A stretch of 9,877 nucleotides of DNA from Candidatus Pacearchaeota archaeon (GTDB lineage Archaea; Nanobdellota; Nanobdellia; Pacearchaeales; GW2011-AR1), in assembly GCA_014728565.1 (NCBI GenBank), contig WJLK01000152.1:1-9877 (forward strand), given 5' to 3'. A program made the translations under genes and the position numbers. Below, one piece after another: positions 1 to 6,845 of the stretch (its first letter is position 1; each line of letters opens with the position of its first letter). The notes beneath the pieces are model-generated. The model worked only from the letters and a program-made list of their open reading frames with translations, was not told the DNA's origin and made no database searches.

Positions 1-1272
1 CTTAATATAAGAAAATATTTTGATAATATTTTTATTGATGAAAAAGGAAACAAAGACAATTTTTTCATTAATATCCTGGCATTACTTTCTCTAGAACCTG
101 AAGAAGTAGCTGTTATAGGAGATAGAATTGACAATGAGATTGAAACTGCAAACAAATTAGGAATGAAATCAATAAGATTGCTAAAAGGAAAATACTCAAA
201 AATGCAACCAGAGAACATTAATCAGGAACCAGAACACACTATAAAAGAGATACAAGAAATCCTTGATATTTTAAAAGAGAGAAAAACACCCAAAATTGTA
301 ACAATTGGAGGTGGAACAGGAACAAGTCCTATACTAGAAGGTTTAAAAAAACATATAGATGATATAACAACAGTAGTAACAGTAACTGACACTGGAAGAA
401 GCACTGGAAAACTAAGAAAAGAATTAAATATCTTAGCACCAGGAGATACCCGAAACTGTCTTATAGCTTTAGCTAATTCTGAAGAATTTATGTGCGACTT
501 ATTCCAGTATAGATTTGAAAATGGAACTTTAGAGGGTTATAGTTTTGGAAATCTTCTAATTGCTGCTTTAACAAAACTTACTGGAAGTTTTGAAAAAGCA
601 ATTGAAGAAGCCAGCAGAATACTAAAACTAAAAGGGAAAGTTCTTCCCTCAACTTTTGATAACATCAACATCTGTGCAGAATTAGATGATGGAAATATTT
701 TAGAAGAAGAGGACAAAATAATAGACAGACACAACGAATATGTGCATCTAAGACCTCGAATAAAAAAAGTATTTCATAAACCAGAAGCAAAAGCTAATAA
801 AAAAGCTATTGAAAAGATTAAAAACGCTGACCTAATTGTATTATGTCCAGGGAGTCTATACACCAGCATAATCTCTAATTTACTAGTACTGGGAATTCCA
901 GAAGCTATTAATAACAGTCCAGCTAAAAAAGTTTATATCTGTAATATAATGACCCAGCAATCACAAACTCCTTATTATAAAGCAAGTGATCATGTTAAAG
1001 AACTAATGAAATATTTAAAATCAAAACCAGACTTTGTTATCATCAACACTAAACAACCGAATGAAAAATTAATAGAAGCTTATAAAAAAGAAAATGCAGG
1101 ACTTGTAGAAAATGATTCTGAAGAAATTGAGAAACTTGGAATCAGAGTAATTGCTGAAAATGTTCTGGATGAAACAGCAGAGAAAAAGATGTTATGGGAG
1201 AAAAAAGATTTATTAAGGCATGATCCTGACAAGACTGCAGAGGTTTTGATGAGGTTAATCAACCAATCTTAA
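1..1272 (+). CDS. HAD-like hydrolase / YvcK-CofD-like fusion protein (5' partial)
   Basis: The frame is open from base 1 to the stop at 1270-1272 (423 codons visible), so an ATG at 163 is internal and not the true start. Residues 1-90 match the end of a HAD phosphatase: a Lys in motif III position (K18), then motif IV VIGDRIDNEI (38-47) followed by A..LGM.SIRL and a GKYS..P..TIKEIQEIL tail. From about residue 97 a YvcK/CofD-type domain follows: GGGTGT (103-108), DTGRSTG (130-136), APGDTRNC (146-153), GN (183-184), PGSLYTSI (283-290) and CNIMTQ (314-319). In bacterial YvcK the second motif is usually DDGGSSG, so DTGRSTG is a variant. Bacterial YvcK binds UDP-GlcNAc and affects wall synthesis and gluconeogenesis; CofD transfers phospholactate to a deazaflavin. 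Neither role can be assigned here. The substrate may be a nucleotide-sugar or other phosphate ester. The end overlaps the convergent release factor gene by 14 bp. Family assignment is strong; function is open. Confidence 0.85.
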   Translation, partial: LNIRKYFDNIFIDEKGNKDNFFINILALLSLEPEEVAVIGDRIDNEIETANKLGMKSIRLLKGKYSKMQPENINQEPEHTIKEIQEILDILKERKTPKIVTIGGGTGTSPILEGLKKHIDDITTVVTVTDTGRSTGKLRKELNILAPGDTRNCLIALANSEEFMCDLFQYRFENGTLEGYSFGNLLIAALTKLTGSFEKAIEEASRILKLKGKVLPSTFDNINICAELDDGNILEEEDKIIDRHNEYVHLRPRIKKVFHKPEAKANKKAIEKIKNADLIVLCPGSLYTSIISNLLVLGIPEAINNSPAKKVYICNIMTQQSQTPYYKASDHVKELMKYLKSKPDFVIINTKQPNEKLIEAYKKENAGLVENDSEEIEKLGIRVIAENVLDETAEKKMLWEKKDLLRHDPDKTAEVLMRLINQS

Positions 1273-2350
1273 ACCTTAAAACAGCACCAACTCCCCCAAG
1301 ATTCCAGAATTGGACTCCTTCCTCTGTCTCATCAGATATAAATTCAACCTTGCAGGATGTATCTTCAGCTTTTTTTTCAAAATCCTTAATAAGTTTTTTA
1401 TCTAATTTTTTACTCAACAACAGAATATCAACTGCTCCAAAATCAAGAGCTCTCTTAACATCTTTACTTCCATAAGAAGTTTTTTCAGGTTCTTTACCAA
1501 GCATATTAAAAAACCTTTCTAGAATTCTTTTTTCTTTAATCATATCCTGCTTTTCTAATAAATCTCCAGAAGATTCAACTAGTAATTCTAAACCATGTTC
1601 ATCTGCATAACCAATATCCTTGACTCCTAAAATTTTTTCCTGCAATTCAGTAACTAAATTGCCCTCTTTAAGAAAATCCTCTTTAGTCGGACCAGGACCA
1701 CCAACTAAAATACCTTTTAAATTTTTTAAATTAAAAAACTCGTCTTTGGCAACACTAGCCACTTTCCTGTAAAACTCCTTTGCCATTGTATCCCGAACTC
1801 TTCCGTAACGTGCAGCACTCTGCCCTCCTTTATTAGTCTTTCCAGGAATAAAACTTTCAAAATTCTGCAACATTTTTATTTTCTTTCCAATTAACAAACC
1901 AAGAGAAGCTTCATTCCTTTCAATTGTAATCAAACCATATATGTCTTTTTCCTCTAACATCTCATCAAAAGGATCTAGAACAAAAGTCTGATCACATCGA
2001 TATAATCTAACATTCAATTCTTCAGGAGGTTCAAATACTTCTGTAATAAAATCATCCTGTCCTTCTACTGTTGAGACATTACCAGCAAACAAACCAACAC
2101 CATTTTCAGGTGTCTGGTTCATTGATTTTGTCAGTCTAATCAAACTCTCAAGAGCCTCCTGCACATTTTTTCTAGTTGATGTTGACTTAATATTTGCAGC
2201 TGTGGATTTTTCACTTTCTAATTGTTTGGTTATTAAATTAATATCAAATCCTTTTGGAACTAGAACAGTTATAAGCTCTGTATGCCTGGCTCTGTAAGAC
2301 TTCATTCTTTTTACAAATTCCTCTAATTCAGTTTTTTGTTTTTCTTCCAT
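1259..2350 (-). CDS. prf1: Peptide chain release factor aRF1 (short form)
   Basis: This is the archaeal/eukaryotic class I release factor, which reads all three stop codons in the ribosomal A site and triggers hydrolysis of peptidyl-tRNA. Domain 1 carries the stop-reading NIKS motif (53-56) and YRCDQTF (117-123), matching YxCxxxF. Domain 2 carries GGQ (175-177) in the setting KTNKGGQSAARYGRVRD. Domain 3 begins near 210 with ILVGGPGPTKEDF and ends in EGVQFWNLGGVGAVLRF. The protein is 363 residues, while archaeal aRF1 is usually about 410-415. The missing part lies in domain 3, between LLLSKKL (310-316) and the final strand: the Cys-rich zinc minidomain seen in many archaeal aRF1 proteins is absent, and only one Cys (333) remains there. 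Catalytic and decoding motifs are intact, so it should work. The gene lies 38 bp behind the membrane-protein gene and has no well-placed promoter of its own, so it is probably the last gene of the valS transcript. Confidence 0.96.
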   Translation of the reverse strand: MEEKQKTELEEFVKRMKSYRARHTELITVLVPKGFDINLITKQLESEKSTAANIKSTSTRKNVQEALESLIRLTKSMNQTPENGVGLFAGNVSTVEGQDDFITEVFEPPEELNVRLYRCDQTFVLDPFDEMLEEKDIYGLITIERNEASLGLLIGKKIKMLQNFESFIPGKTNKGGQSAARYGRVRDTMAKEFYRKVASVAKDEFFNLKNLKGILVGGPGPTKEDFLKEGNLVTELQEKILGVKDIGYADEHGLELLVESSGDLLEKQDMIKEKRILERFFNMLGKEPEKTSYGSKDVKRALDFGAVDILLLSKKLDKKLIKDFEKKAEDTSCKVEFISDETEEGVQFWNLGGVGAVLRFKIG

Positions 2351-2388
2351 TTTCCGTAGAATATAAAAATATCAAAGAGATATGGTTT

Positions 2389-2964
2389 TTAATTCTTTCT
2401 AAAAAACCTAAAAAAACAGTAAGAGAAACTTCCAATAATTCCGAATATAAGATCAATCATTGTATCAGTATTTCTATCTAAAACCATCTCAAAAATTCCA
2501 TTACTATAAAAAAAACATCCCTGAGTATGAGTATTAAAAATAAAATCAAGGAGGAACTCAATAATTTCATAAAAACATAATAAACTAAATGCAACAAAAA
2601 ACGAAAATACTATGGCTTCTTTTTTCTTATAATGATACCTTCTCAGATTATAATACAGAATATCTGTTAACAAAACCGGACCTATCAGATGAAACAGCTT
2701 ATCATAGTGAAAATAAACAAAACCCATATAACCTAAAAAAATTCCAAAAAATCCCACAAAAAGAACATAGAGATAATGTCTTAATTTAAAATCAACTTTC
2801 AATAAATAATCCCAGAAATAAAAAATTACCAGCAAACCAATAAATTTAATAATAGAAACATAACCAATCAATTCACTTAATCTCCTAATAACAAAAAATA
2901 AAATAACTCCTGCTAGTATGAACAACAAAACAAGGATTCCTTTTTCTCTGTAACTGAGTTTCAT
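2389..2964 (-). CDS. Polytopic membrane protein, DUF2238/YjdF-like
   Basis: A 191-residue integral membrane protein with about six hydrophobic segments near residues 8-27, 36-55, 62-86, 92-107, 116-142 and 168-187. Polar residues sit in places typical of the DUF2238/YjdF group and VanZ-like relatives: YDKLFH (87-92), YEIIEF (132-137), a QG pair (148-149) and DTMID (167-171). In those families the conserved D, H, E and D residues lie at membrane borders, but no reaction is established. This assignment is by motif pattern only. There is no signal peptide apart from the first membrane segment. The ATG starts one base after the ValRS stop, so the two are surely co-transcribed and probably translationally coupled. 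No Shine-Dalgarno sequence lies at normal distance; a GAGGGG is present but about 20 bases upstream. The coupling with two translation genes does not by itself suggest a translation role. Confidence 0.75.
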   Translation of the reverse strand: MKLSYREKGILVLLFILAGVILFFVIRRLSELIGYVSIIKFIGLLVIFYFWDYLLKVDFKLRHYLYVLFVGFFGIFLGYMGFVYFHYDKLFHLIGPVLLTDILYYNLRRYHYKKKEAIVFSFFVAFSLLCFYEIIEFLLDFIFNTHTQGCFFYSNGIFEMVLDRNTDTMIDLIFGIIGSFSYCFFRFFRKN

Positions 2965-2965
2965 T

Positions 2966-5308
2966 CTAAAACTCTACTCTAAATTTCCCCTCTTTAATTT
3001 CTCTGGCATTTGTAACATCCTTTAAGTCCTCCAGCATATCTGCAAGTTCATCTCTCTCTTTCTTAGAAAGAGTCAGAATTATCTCAGAATTCATTGATTT
3101 TTTAGCCCTGCTTTTTTCCTGCCGAATTTTAGTCAATATATCTACAAAAAAATCCAATTCTTCTGATTTCTCCTCTTTTTCACATAAAGGCCATTCTGAG
3201 ATATGAATGCTTTTTATTTTCTCGGATTTCTCAAAATAATTTTTATAAATTTCCTCTGTTATAAAGGGCATTATTGGAGCAAATAACTTTAAAATAGTGA
3301 GCAAACTTCTATAAAGAACATACTGAGCAGATTCCTTTCCTTTTTTATTCTGATATATCCTTTTTTTAACTATTTCCAGATAATTATCACAAAACATCTG
3401 CCAGAAAAATTTTTCAGTTTCATTTTTTACTCTACTATATTCATATTCATCAAAACTCTCTGTACAAAATTTTACGAGGCTGTTTAGTTTTCTCAAAAAT
3501 AAAATATCAGTCTTTTCTAATTTGATCTCTTTTTTCAAGAGCTTACTGTCAAAATCCTTAAGATTCATAAATACAAATCTGGTTGCATTCCATAATTTTA
3601 TCAGAAGTTTTTTTCCAGTTATTAAATCTTTTTCTTGATAATCCAAATCTTCTCCTAGCTTGCTTCCAGCTGCCCAGAACCTCAAAGCATCAGCACCATA
3701 AACTTCAACAACATCCTGAGGCTCAACTATGTTTCCTTTGCTCTTGCTCATCTTCTTTCCTTTCAATGTAACAAACCCTGAAATCATAATATTTTTCCAT
3801 GGATTTTTTTTATAATGGAGATTACTTTTAACAACAGTATTAAACAACCAAAAAGTGATGATATCATGAGCCTGAGGTCTTAAGTTCATGAACCTCAAAT
3901 CTTCCATGCCTGTTAACTTTGCAGCAATAGTTGGAGTTAAACTGCTCGTAAACCATGTATTGAGAACATCCTTTTCTGGAATAATTTCACCTCCGCATTC
4001 ACATTTTTCACTAGGAATCTTCTTAAGAGGATCTACAGGAAGATCTTTTTCATCAGCAACTATTACCTTATCACATTTCTCACAATACCATAAAGGAAAA
4101 GGAACTCCATAATATCTCTGATTTGAAATAAGCCAATCCCACTGCAACCCTTTAACCCAGTTATCATATCTTGTCTTCATAAATTTAGGATACCAATTCA
4201 GTTGCTTACCCCACTTCAACATATCCTTTTTCAAATCAAGATATCTGACAAACCACTGTTTTGTTTTTATAAACTCAATCTCTGTTCCGCATCTCTCATG
4301 AACATTTACAAAATGTTTAATTTTCTCTTGTTTCTTTAATAATTGCTGTTTTTTCAAATCCTTGATAATAGATTCTCTTGCTTCCTTAATAGAAAGTCCC
4401 TTATATTCTTCAGCAAGTTCAGTCATTTTACCATCCTCAGTTATTGCTTCTTTAATAGGAAGACTATGAGCTTTTTGCCACTCCATATCTGTCTGATCTC
4501 CGAATGTACAACACATTACAATTCCTGTTCCCTTTTCAGGATCAGCTCTCTTATCCTCCAGAATAGGAACTTCAAAATTAAACAAAGGAACTCTTGCTTT
4601 TTTTCCTTTTAAATCTTTATATCTTTTATCATCAGGATGATAAAATACAGCAACACAGGCAGGTAATAATTCAGGACGGGTAGTTGCTATAATCAAATCT
4701 TTTCCATCAGCTTTAAAAACAATATCATTAAAATTGCTCTCTAACTCCTTATCTTTAATTTCTACCTGAGCCACCCCAGTATGACACTCAGGACACCACA
4801 TAGCAGGAGCATCTCTTCTCTCCATTCTTCCCTTCTTATAAAGATCAAGAAAACTCCACTGACTTATTCCCCTAGTATGGTCATCAATTGTTGAATAAAA
4901 TAATTCCCAATCACAGCTGGTCCCTATATTCTTCCAATCTTCAAGATATCTAGGACGAAGTTCTTTTTTCAAGGTATCAAGAACAAGTTTAATAAACTCT
5001 TCTCTGCCAAGATCAAATGCCTTTACTCCTTTTAATCTTTCAACAAGCCTCTCTGTAGGCAAACCATTATCATCAGTTCCAAAGGGATAAAATAAATTAA
5101 ATCCTCTCATCCTCTTATATCTTGCTATAAAATCCATCTGAGAATATTGAAATGCATGGCCAATATGCATTTTTCCACTTACTGTTGGCGGAGGAGTATC
5201 TATACTATAGACAGGTTTCTTGCTCTTGCTGTCAAACTTGTAAATTTTCTCCCTGTCCCAGAATTTTCTTATTCTATTCTCAACTTCCTGAGGATTATAC
5301 TGACTCAT
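2966..5308 (-). CDS. valS: Valyl-tRNA synthetase (ValRS), archaeal type
   Basis: Class Ia synthetase that charges tRNA-Val with valine and edits mischarged threonine; cytosolic. The Rossmann core is split around an editing domain. HIGH is at 48-51 (MHIGHAF), followed by GTDDNGLPTE (77-86), a form found in archaeal ValRS. The editing domain spans about 190-345, with ATTRPELLPACVAVFYHP and KGTGIVMCCTFGD. The second half of the core has a WYCEKC (407-412) and CECGG (436-440) zinc knuckle, LNTWFTSSLTPT and KMSKS (519-523) in GKKMSKSKGNIVEP. Another metal-type pair, CPECH, is at 172-176. The anticodon-binding helical domain runs from about 600 to 700. The protein is 780 residues, compact for the family, with only a short tail after the anticodon domain. 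A TTTAAA box centred 26.5 bases before the ATG predicts a leaderless mRNA. It leads a three-gene set with the membrane protein and aRF1 and is divergent from pheA. IleRS is excluded by the overall motif set. Confidence 0.97.
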   Translation of the reverse strand: MSQYNPQEVENRIRKFWDREKIYKFDSKSKKPVYSIDTPPPTVSGKMHIGHAFQYSQMDFIARYKRMRGFNLFYPFGTDDNGLPTERLVERLKGVKAFDLGREEFIKLVLDTLKKELRPRYLEDWKNIGTSCDWELFYSTIDDHTRGISQWSFLDLYKKGRMERRDAPAMWCPECHTGVAQVEIKDKELESNFNDIVFKADGKDLIIATTRPELLPACVAVFYHPDDKRYKDLKGKKARVPLFNFEVPILEDKRADPEKGTGIVMCCTFGDQTDMEWQKAHSLPIKEAITEDGKMTELAEEYKGLSIKEARESIIKDLKKQQLLKKQEKIKHFVNVHERCGTEIEFIKTKQWFVRYLDLKKDMLKWGKQLNWYPKFMKTRYDNWVKGLQWDWLISNQRYYGVPFPLWYCEKCDKVIVADEKDLPVDPLKKIPSEKCECGGEIIPEKDVLNTWFTSSLTPTIAAKLTGMEDLRFMNLRPQAHDIITFWLFNTVVKSNLHYKKNPWKNIMISGFVTLKGKKMSKSKGNIVEPQDVVEVYGADALRFWAAGSKLGEDLDYQEKDLITGKKLLIKLWNATRFVFMNLKDFDSKLLKKEIKLEKTDILFLRKLNSLVKFCTESFDEYEYSRVKNETEKFFWQMFCDNYLEIVKKRIYQNKKGKESAQYVLYRSLLTILKLFAPIMPFITEEIYKNYFEKSEKIKSIHISEWPLCEKEEKSEELDFFVDILTKIRQEKSRAKKSMNSEIILTLSKKERDELADMLEDLKDVTNAREIKEGKFRVEF

Positions 5309-5329
5309 GCTAAATCAAGAAAATGACAG

Positions 5330-5340
5330 ATTTTAAAGTT
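5330..5340 (-). promoter_or_regulatory. TATA box (box A) for valS
   Basis: Read on the minus strand this is AACTTTAAAAT. The TTTAAA core (5332-5337) is centred 26.5 bases upstream of the valS ATG at 5308, the usual archaeal distance from box A to the transcription start. The mRNA would therefore start at or next to the A of ATG and be leaderless. The 71 bp between valS and pheA also contain a box for pheA, so this is a back-to-back promoter region. AT-rich sequence makes such boxes common by chance; the exact spacing is the support. Confidence 0.55.
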
Positions 5341-5350
5341 TTCCAAAATC

Positions 5351-5360
5351 CTTAAAAATA
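5351..5360 (+). promoter_or_regulatory. TATA box (box A) for pheA
   Basis: CTTAAAAATA, with TTAAAA (5352-5357) centred 25.5 bases before the pheA ATG at 5380. This predicts transcription starting at the start codon with no leader. It lies about 20 bases from the oppositely directed valS box, so TBP/TFB binding at the two sites could compete. Confidence 0.5.
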
Positions 5361-5379
5361 CAATGCAATAACTATAAAC

Positions 5380-6225
5380 ATGAAAATAGCCTATCTAGGA
5401 CCTGAAAACACATTTACAGAAAATATAACAAAAAAACTTTTTCCAGAAGATGAATTAATTCCAATAAAACCAATAAGAAAAGTTATCCAGGCTGTTGAAC
5501 TAGGAAACGTAGATAAAGGAATTGTTCCTATTGAAAATTTTTATAGCGGAGAAGTTATAGAAACTCTAGATGCCTTAACAGAGGTTTCAAGAACAAGAAT
5601 AATAGAAAGTATAGGATTCTCTATTAAACACTGTCTTGGAACTCTTCCAGAAAACTCTGAAATAAAAAAAATATTCTCAAAAGACCAGGCAATTAATCAG
5701 TGCAGTAAATATTTATGTGAAAATTATCCAAATGTAGAGACAATCTCAGTTTCATCAACCTCAGAAGCTGTCAATAGAATTAAAAATGAAAACATGTTAG
5801 ATGCTGGAGCAATAGCTTCTGAAGAAGCTCTTCTAAACAATAATTTAAAGATTCTTTCAAAAGAAATCTGCCCTAACAATAAAACAAGATTCGCAATTCT
5901 TGGAAATGAAGAAACAAAACCAACTGGAGATGATAAAACTTTCCTAACCTTTCATCCTGTAAAAGATCGTCCAGGAATTCTCCAGAGTTGTTTAGGATTT
6001 TTTTCAAATCTAGGAATCAATCTTGATTACATTCAATCTAGACCTGATGGAAAAGGAGGCTACAGATTCTATATTGAATTAAAAGGTCATGAAAAAGATA
6101 AGGCTGTAAAAATAGCAATAAAATCACTAAAATATTCACTAGACTCTGAAGACAACTATCAAGAAGTCGTAAAGATTCTCGGAAGTTTTCCAAACACAGA
6201 CTGGAAGAAGAACAACAAAATTTAA
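5380..6225 (+). CDS. pheA: Prephenate dehydratase with C-terminal ACT domain
   Basis: Converts prephenate to phenylpyruvate, the penultimate step of phenylalanine synthesis. The N-terminus IAYLGPENTFTE matches the family GPxGTFTE opening. PIEN at 50-53 belongs to the substrate pocket, HCLGTLP at 84-90 to the IxHxL block, DQAINQC at 102-108 to the SxxQAxxQC block, and GAIASEEA at 143-150 precedes NNKTRF (166-171), whose Thr is the catalytic residue in characterised enzymes. An ACT regulatory domain follows (about 186-270) with DRPGIL and IQSRP. Phe-regulated enzymes typically have GAL and ESRP there, so both effector motifs differ by one residue and feedback control may be altered (inference). 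There is no fused chorismate mutase or prephenate dehydrogenase, and no other aromatic-pathway gene lies nearby. The 281-residue length fits a monofunctional enzyme. Divergent from valS, with its own box A. A related amino-acid-sensing role without catalysis is less likely because TRF is intact. Confidence 0.92.
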   Translation: MKIAYLGPENTFTENITKKLFPEDELIPIKPIRKVIQAVELGNVDKGIVPIENFYSGEVIETLDALTEVSRTRIIESIGFSIKHCLGTLPENSEIKKIFSKDQAINQCSKYLCENYPNVETISVSSTSEAVNRIKNENMLDAGAIASEEALLNNNLKILSKEICPNNKTRFAILGNEETKPTGDDKTFLTFHPVKDRPGILQSCLGFFSNLGINLDYIQSRPDGKGGYRFYIELKGHEKDKAVKIAIKSLKYSLDSEDNYQEVVKILGSFPNTDWKKNNKI

Positions 6226-6228
6226 AAA
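6219..6228 (+). promoter_or_regulatory. TATA box (box A) for the Sec61-beta/NAC pair
   Basis: AATTTAAAAA, overlapping the pheA stop codon at 6223-6225. The TTTAAA core (6221-6226) is centred 17.5 bases before the ATG at 6241 but 26.5 bases before the ATG at 6250, the same spacing as for valS and the flavoprotein gene. It therefore favours the second ATG as the start of a leaderless Sec61-beta message. Confidence 0.4.
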
Positions 6229-6249
6229 CAACCCTATACTATGGTTTTT

Positions 6250-6417
6250 ATGGCAGGATTAGGTAATATTGCAATGCCTTCTGGAAGTGGAGGGCTAATG
6301 CGTTATAATGAAGAATACAAAAGTTTTCTGCGTTTAAAACCGGCACATGTTATTCTTTTTTTAATAGTTATAGTTGCTGCTGTAGCTGTATTAAAAATTT
6401 TCTTTCCAATAGGTTAA
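6250..6417 (+). CDS. secG: Preprotein translocase subunit Sec61-beta (SecG), archaeal
   Basis: A small tail-anchored subunit of the SecYE-beta protein-conducting channel in the cytoplasmic membrane. The 55 residues show the archaeal pattern: a flexible Gly/Ser-rich start (MPSGSGGLMRY at 9-19), a short acidic/basic stretch, the RLKPAHVI signature (28-35) just before the membrane, and one transmembrane helix (about 34-52) ending in a very short outer tail. The pattern AGL.RY....., KP.HV matches Sec61-beta of methanogens. An in-frame ATG at 6241 would add MVF. I chose 6250 because the nearest box A is 26.5 bases away from it, as for other genes here; 6241 remains possible. The stop at 6415-6417 is one base before the NAC start, so the two form a tight pair. 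The gene follows pheA closely (24 bp) and could also be read from the pheA promoter. Confidence 0.88.
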   Translation: MAGLGNIAMPSGSGGLMRYNEEYKSFLRLKPAHVILFLIVIVAAVAVLKIFFPIG

Positions 6418-6418
6418 A

Positions 6419-6751
6419 ATGATTCCAGGTTTGAATCCAAAAAAAATGAATGCATTAATGAAACAGATGGGGATCTCCCAAGAAGAAATTCCTTCCAAAA
6501 GAGTAATCATTGAAAGTGATAATAAAAATATAATAATAACAAATCCCTCTGTCATGAAAATTAATATGCAAGGCCAGGAAAATTTTCAGATTTCAGGGGA
6601 TATTGCAGAAGAAGATAAACAAGAAGATAATCATACTGAAGAAGACATAAAAACAATAATGGAAAAAACAGAATGTTCAGAAGAACAAGCAAAAGAAGCC
6701 CTGCAGAAATCCGAGGGAGATCTAACTGACGCTATTCTAAGTTTAAGTTAA
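6419..6751 (+). CDS. nac: Nascent polypeptide-associated complex protein (archaeal NAC)
   Basis: Archaeal homologue of alpha-NAC, which forms a dimer at the ribosomal exit tunnel and contacts emerging chains. The start MIPGLNPKKMNALMKQMGI (1-19) is the family's basic ribosome-contacting helix. A NAC beta-barrel domain follows (about 20-60, with KRVIIESDNKNIIITNPSV and NFQISGD), then an acidic linker (61-75), then a C-terminal UBA-like three-helix domain (about 75-110, with CSEEQAKEALQKSEGDLTDAIL). Length (110) is normal. The start is one base after the Sec61-beta stop, with a weak AGGT four bases before it, and the two are likely coupled. A TTAAAA at 6391-6396 also lies 25.5 bases before the ATG, so a separate internal promoter cannot be excluded. 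Pairing a nascent-chain factor with a translocon subunit fits a joint role in co-translational targeting (inference). Confidence 0.95.
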   Translation: MIPGLNPKKMNALMKQMGISQEEIPSKRVIIESDNKNIIITNPSVMKINMQGQENFQISGDIAEEDKQEDNHTEEDIKTIMEKTECSEEQAKEALQKSEGDLTDAILSLS

Positions 6752-6806
6752 TTAAACAAGACTAATTATTACTACAGGGCTATAAAAATATTTGTTTCAA
6801 ATAAAT

Positions 6807-6816
6807 CATATATAAG
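6807..6816 (+). promoter_or_regulatory. Strong TATA box upstream of the first helical-protein gene
   Basis: CATATATAAG is a close match to the archaeal box A consensus. Its TATATA core (6809-6814) is about 34 bases from the ATG at 6846, giving a start near 6838 and a leader of about 8 nt. A weaker TTTATTAA at 6817-6824 would give a leaderless start instead. The 94 bp from 6752 to 6845 otherwise hold no recognisable gene or clear terminator hairpin. Confidence 0.5.
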
Positions 6817-6845
6817 TTTATTAAGATTTTTACCTTAAAATCAGA

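Noticed and set aside
163..1272. A YvcK-like gene starting at the ATG at 163
   Set aside because: The ATG falls inside the conserved HAD tail (LGM.SIRL), and the same frame is open and protein-like back to base 1. No ribosome site or TATA box at proper distance precedes 163.
2351..2388. A private TATA box for aRF1 (TTTTTATAT on the minus strand near 2361-2371)
   Set aside because: It is only about 16 bases from the ATG, so transcription would start inside the coding sequence. The position 26 bases upstream reads CTCTTT, not a box A.
3583..4612. Plus-strand open frames opposite the valS gene
   Set aside because: They lie antisense to a fully conserved synthetase, have low-complexity translations and lack promoters; they are chance frames.
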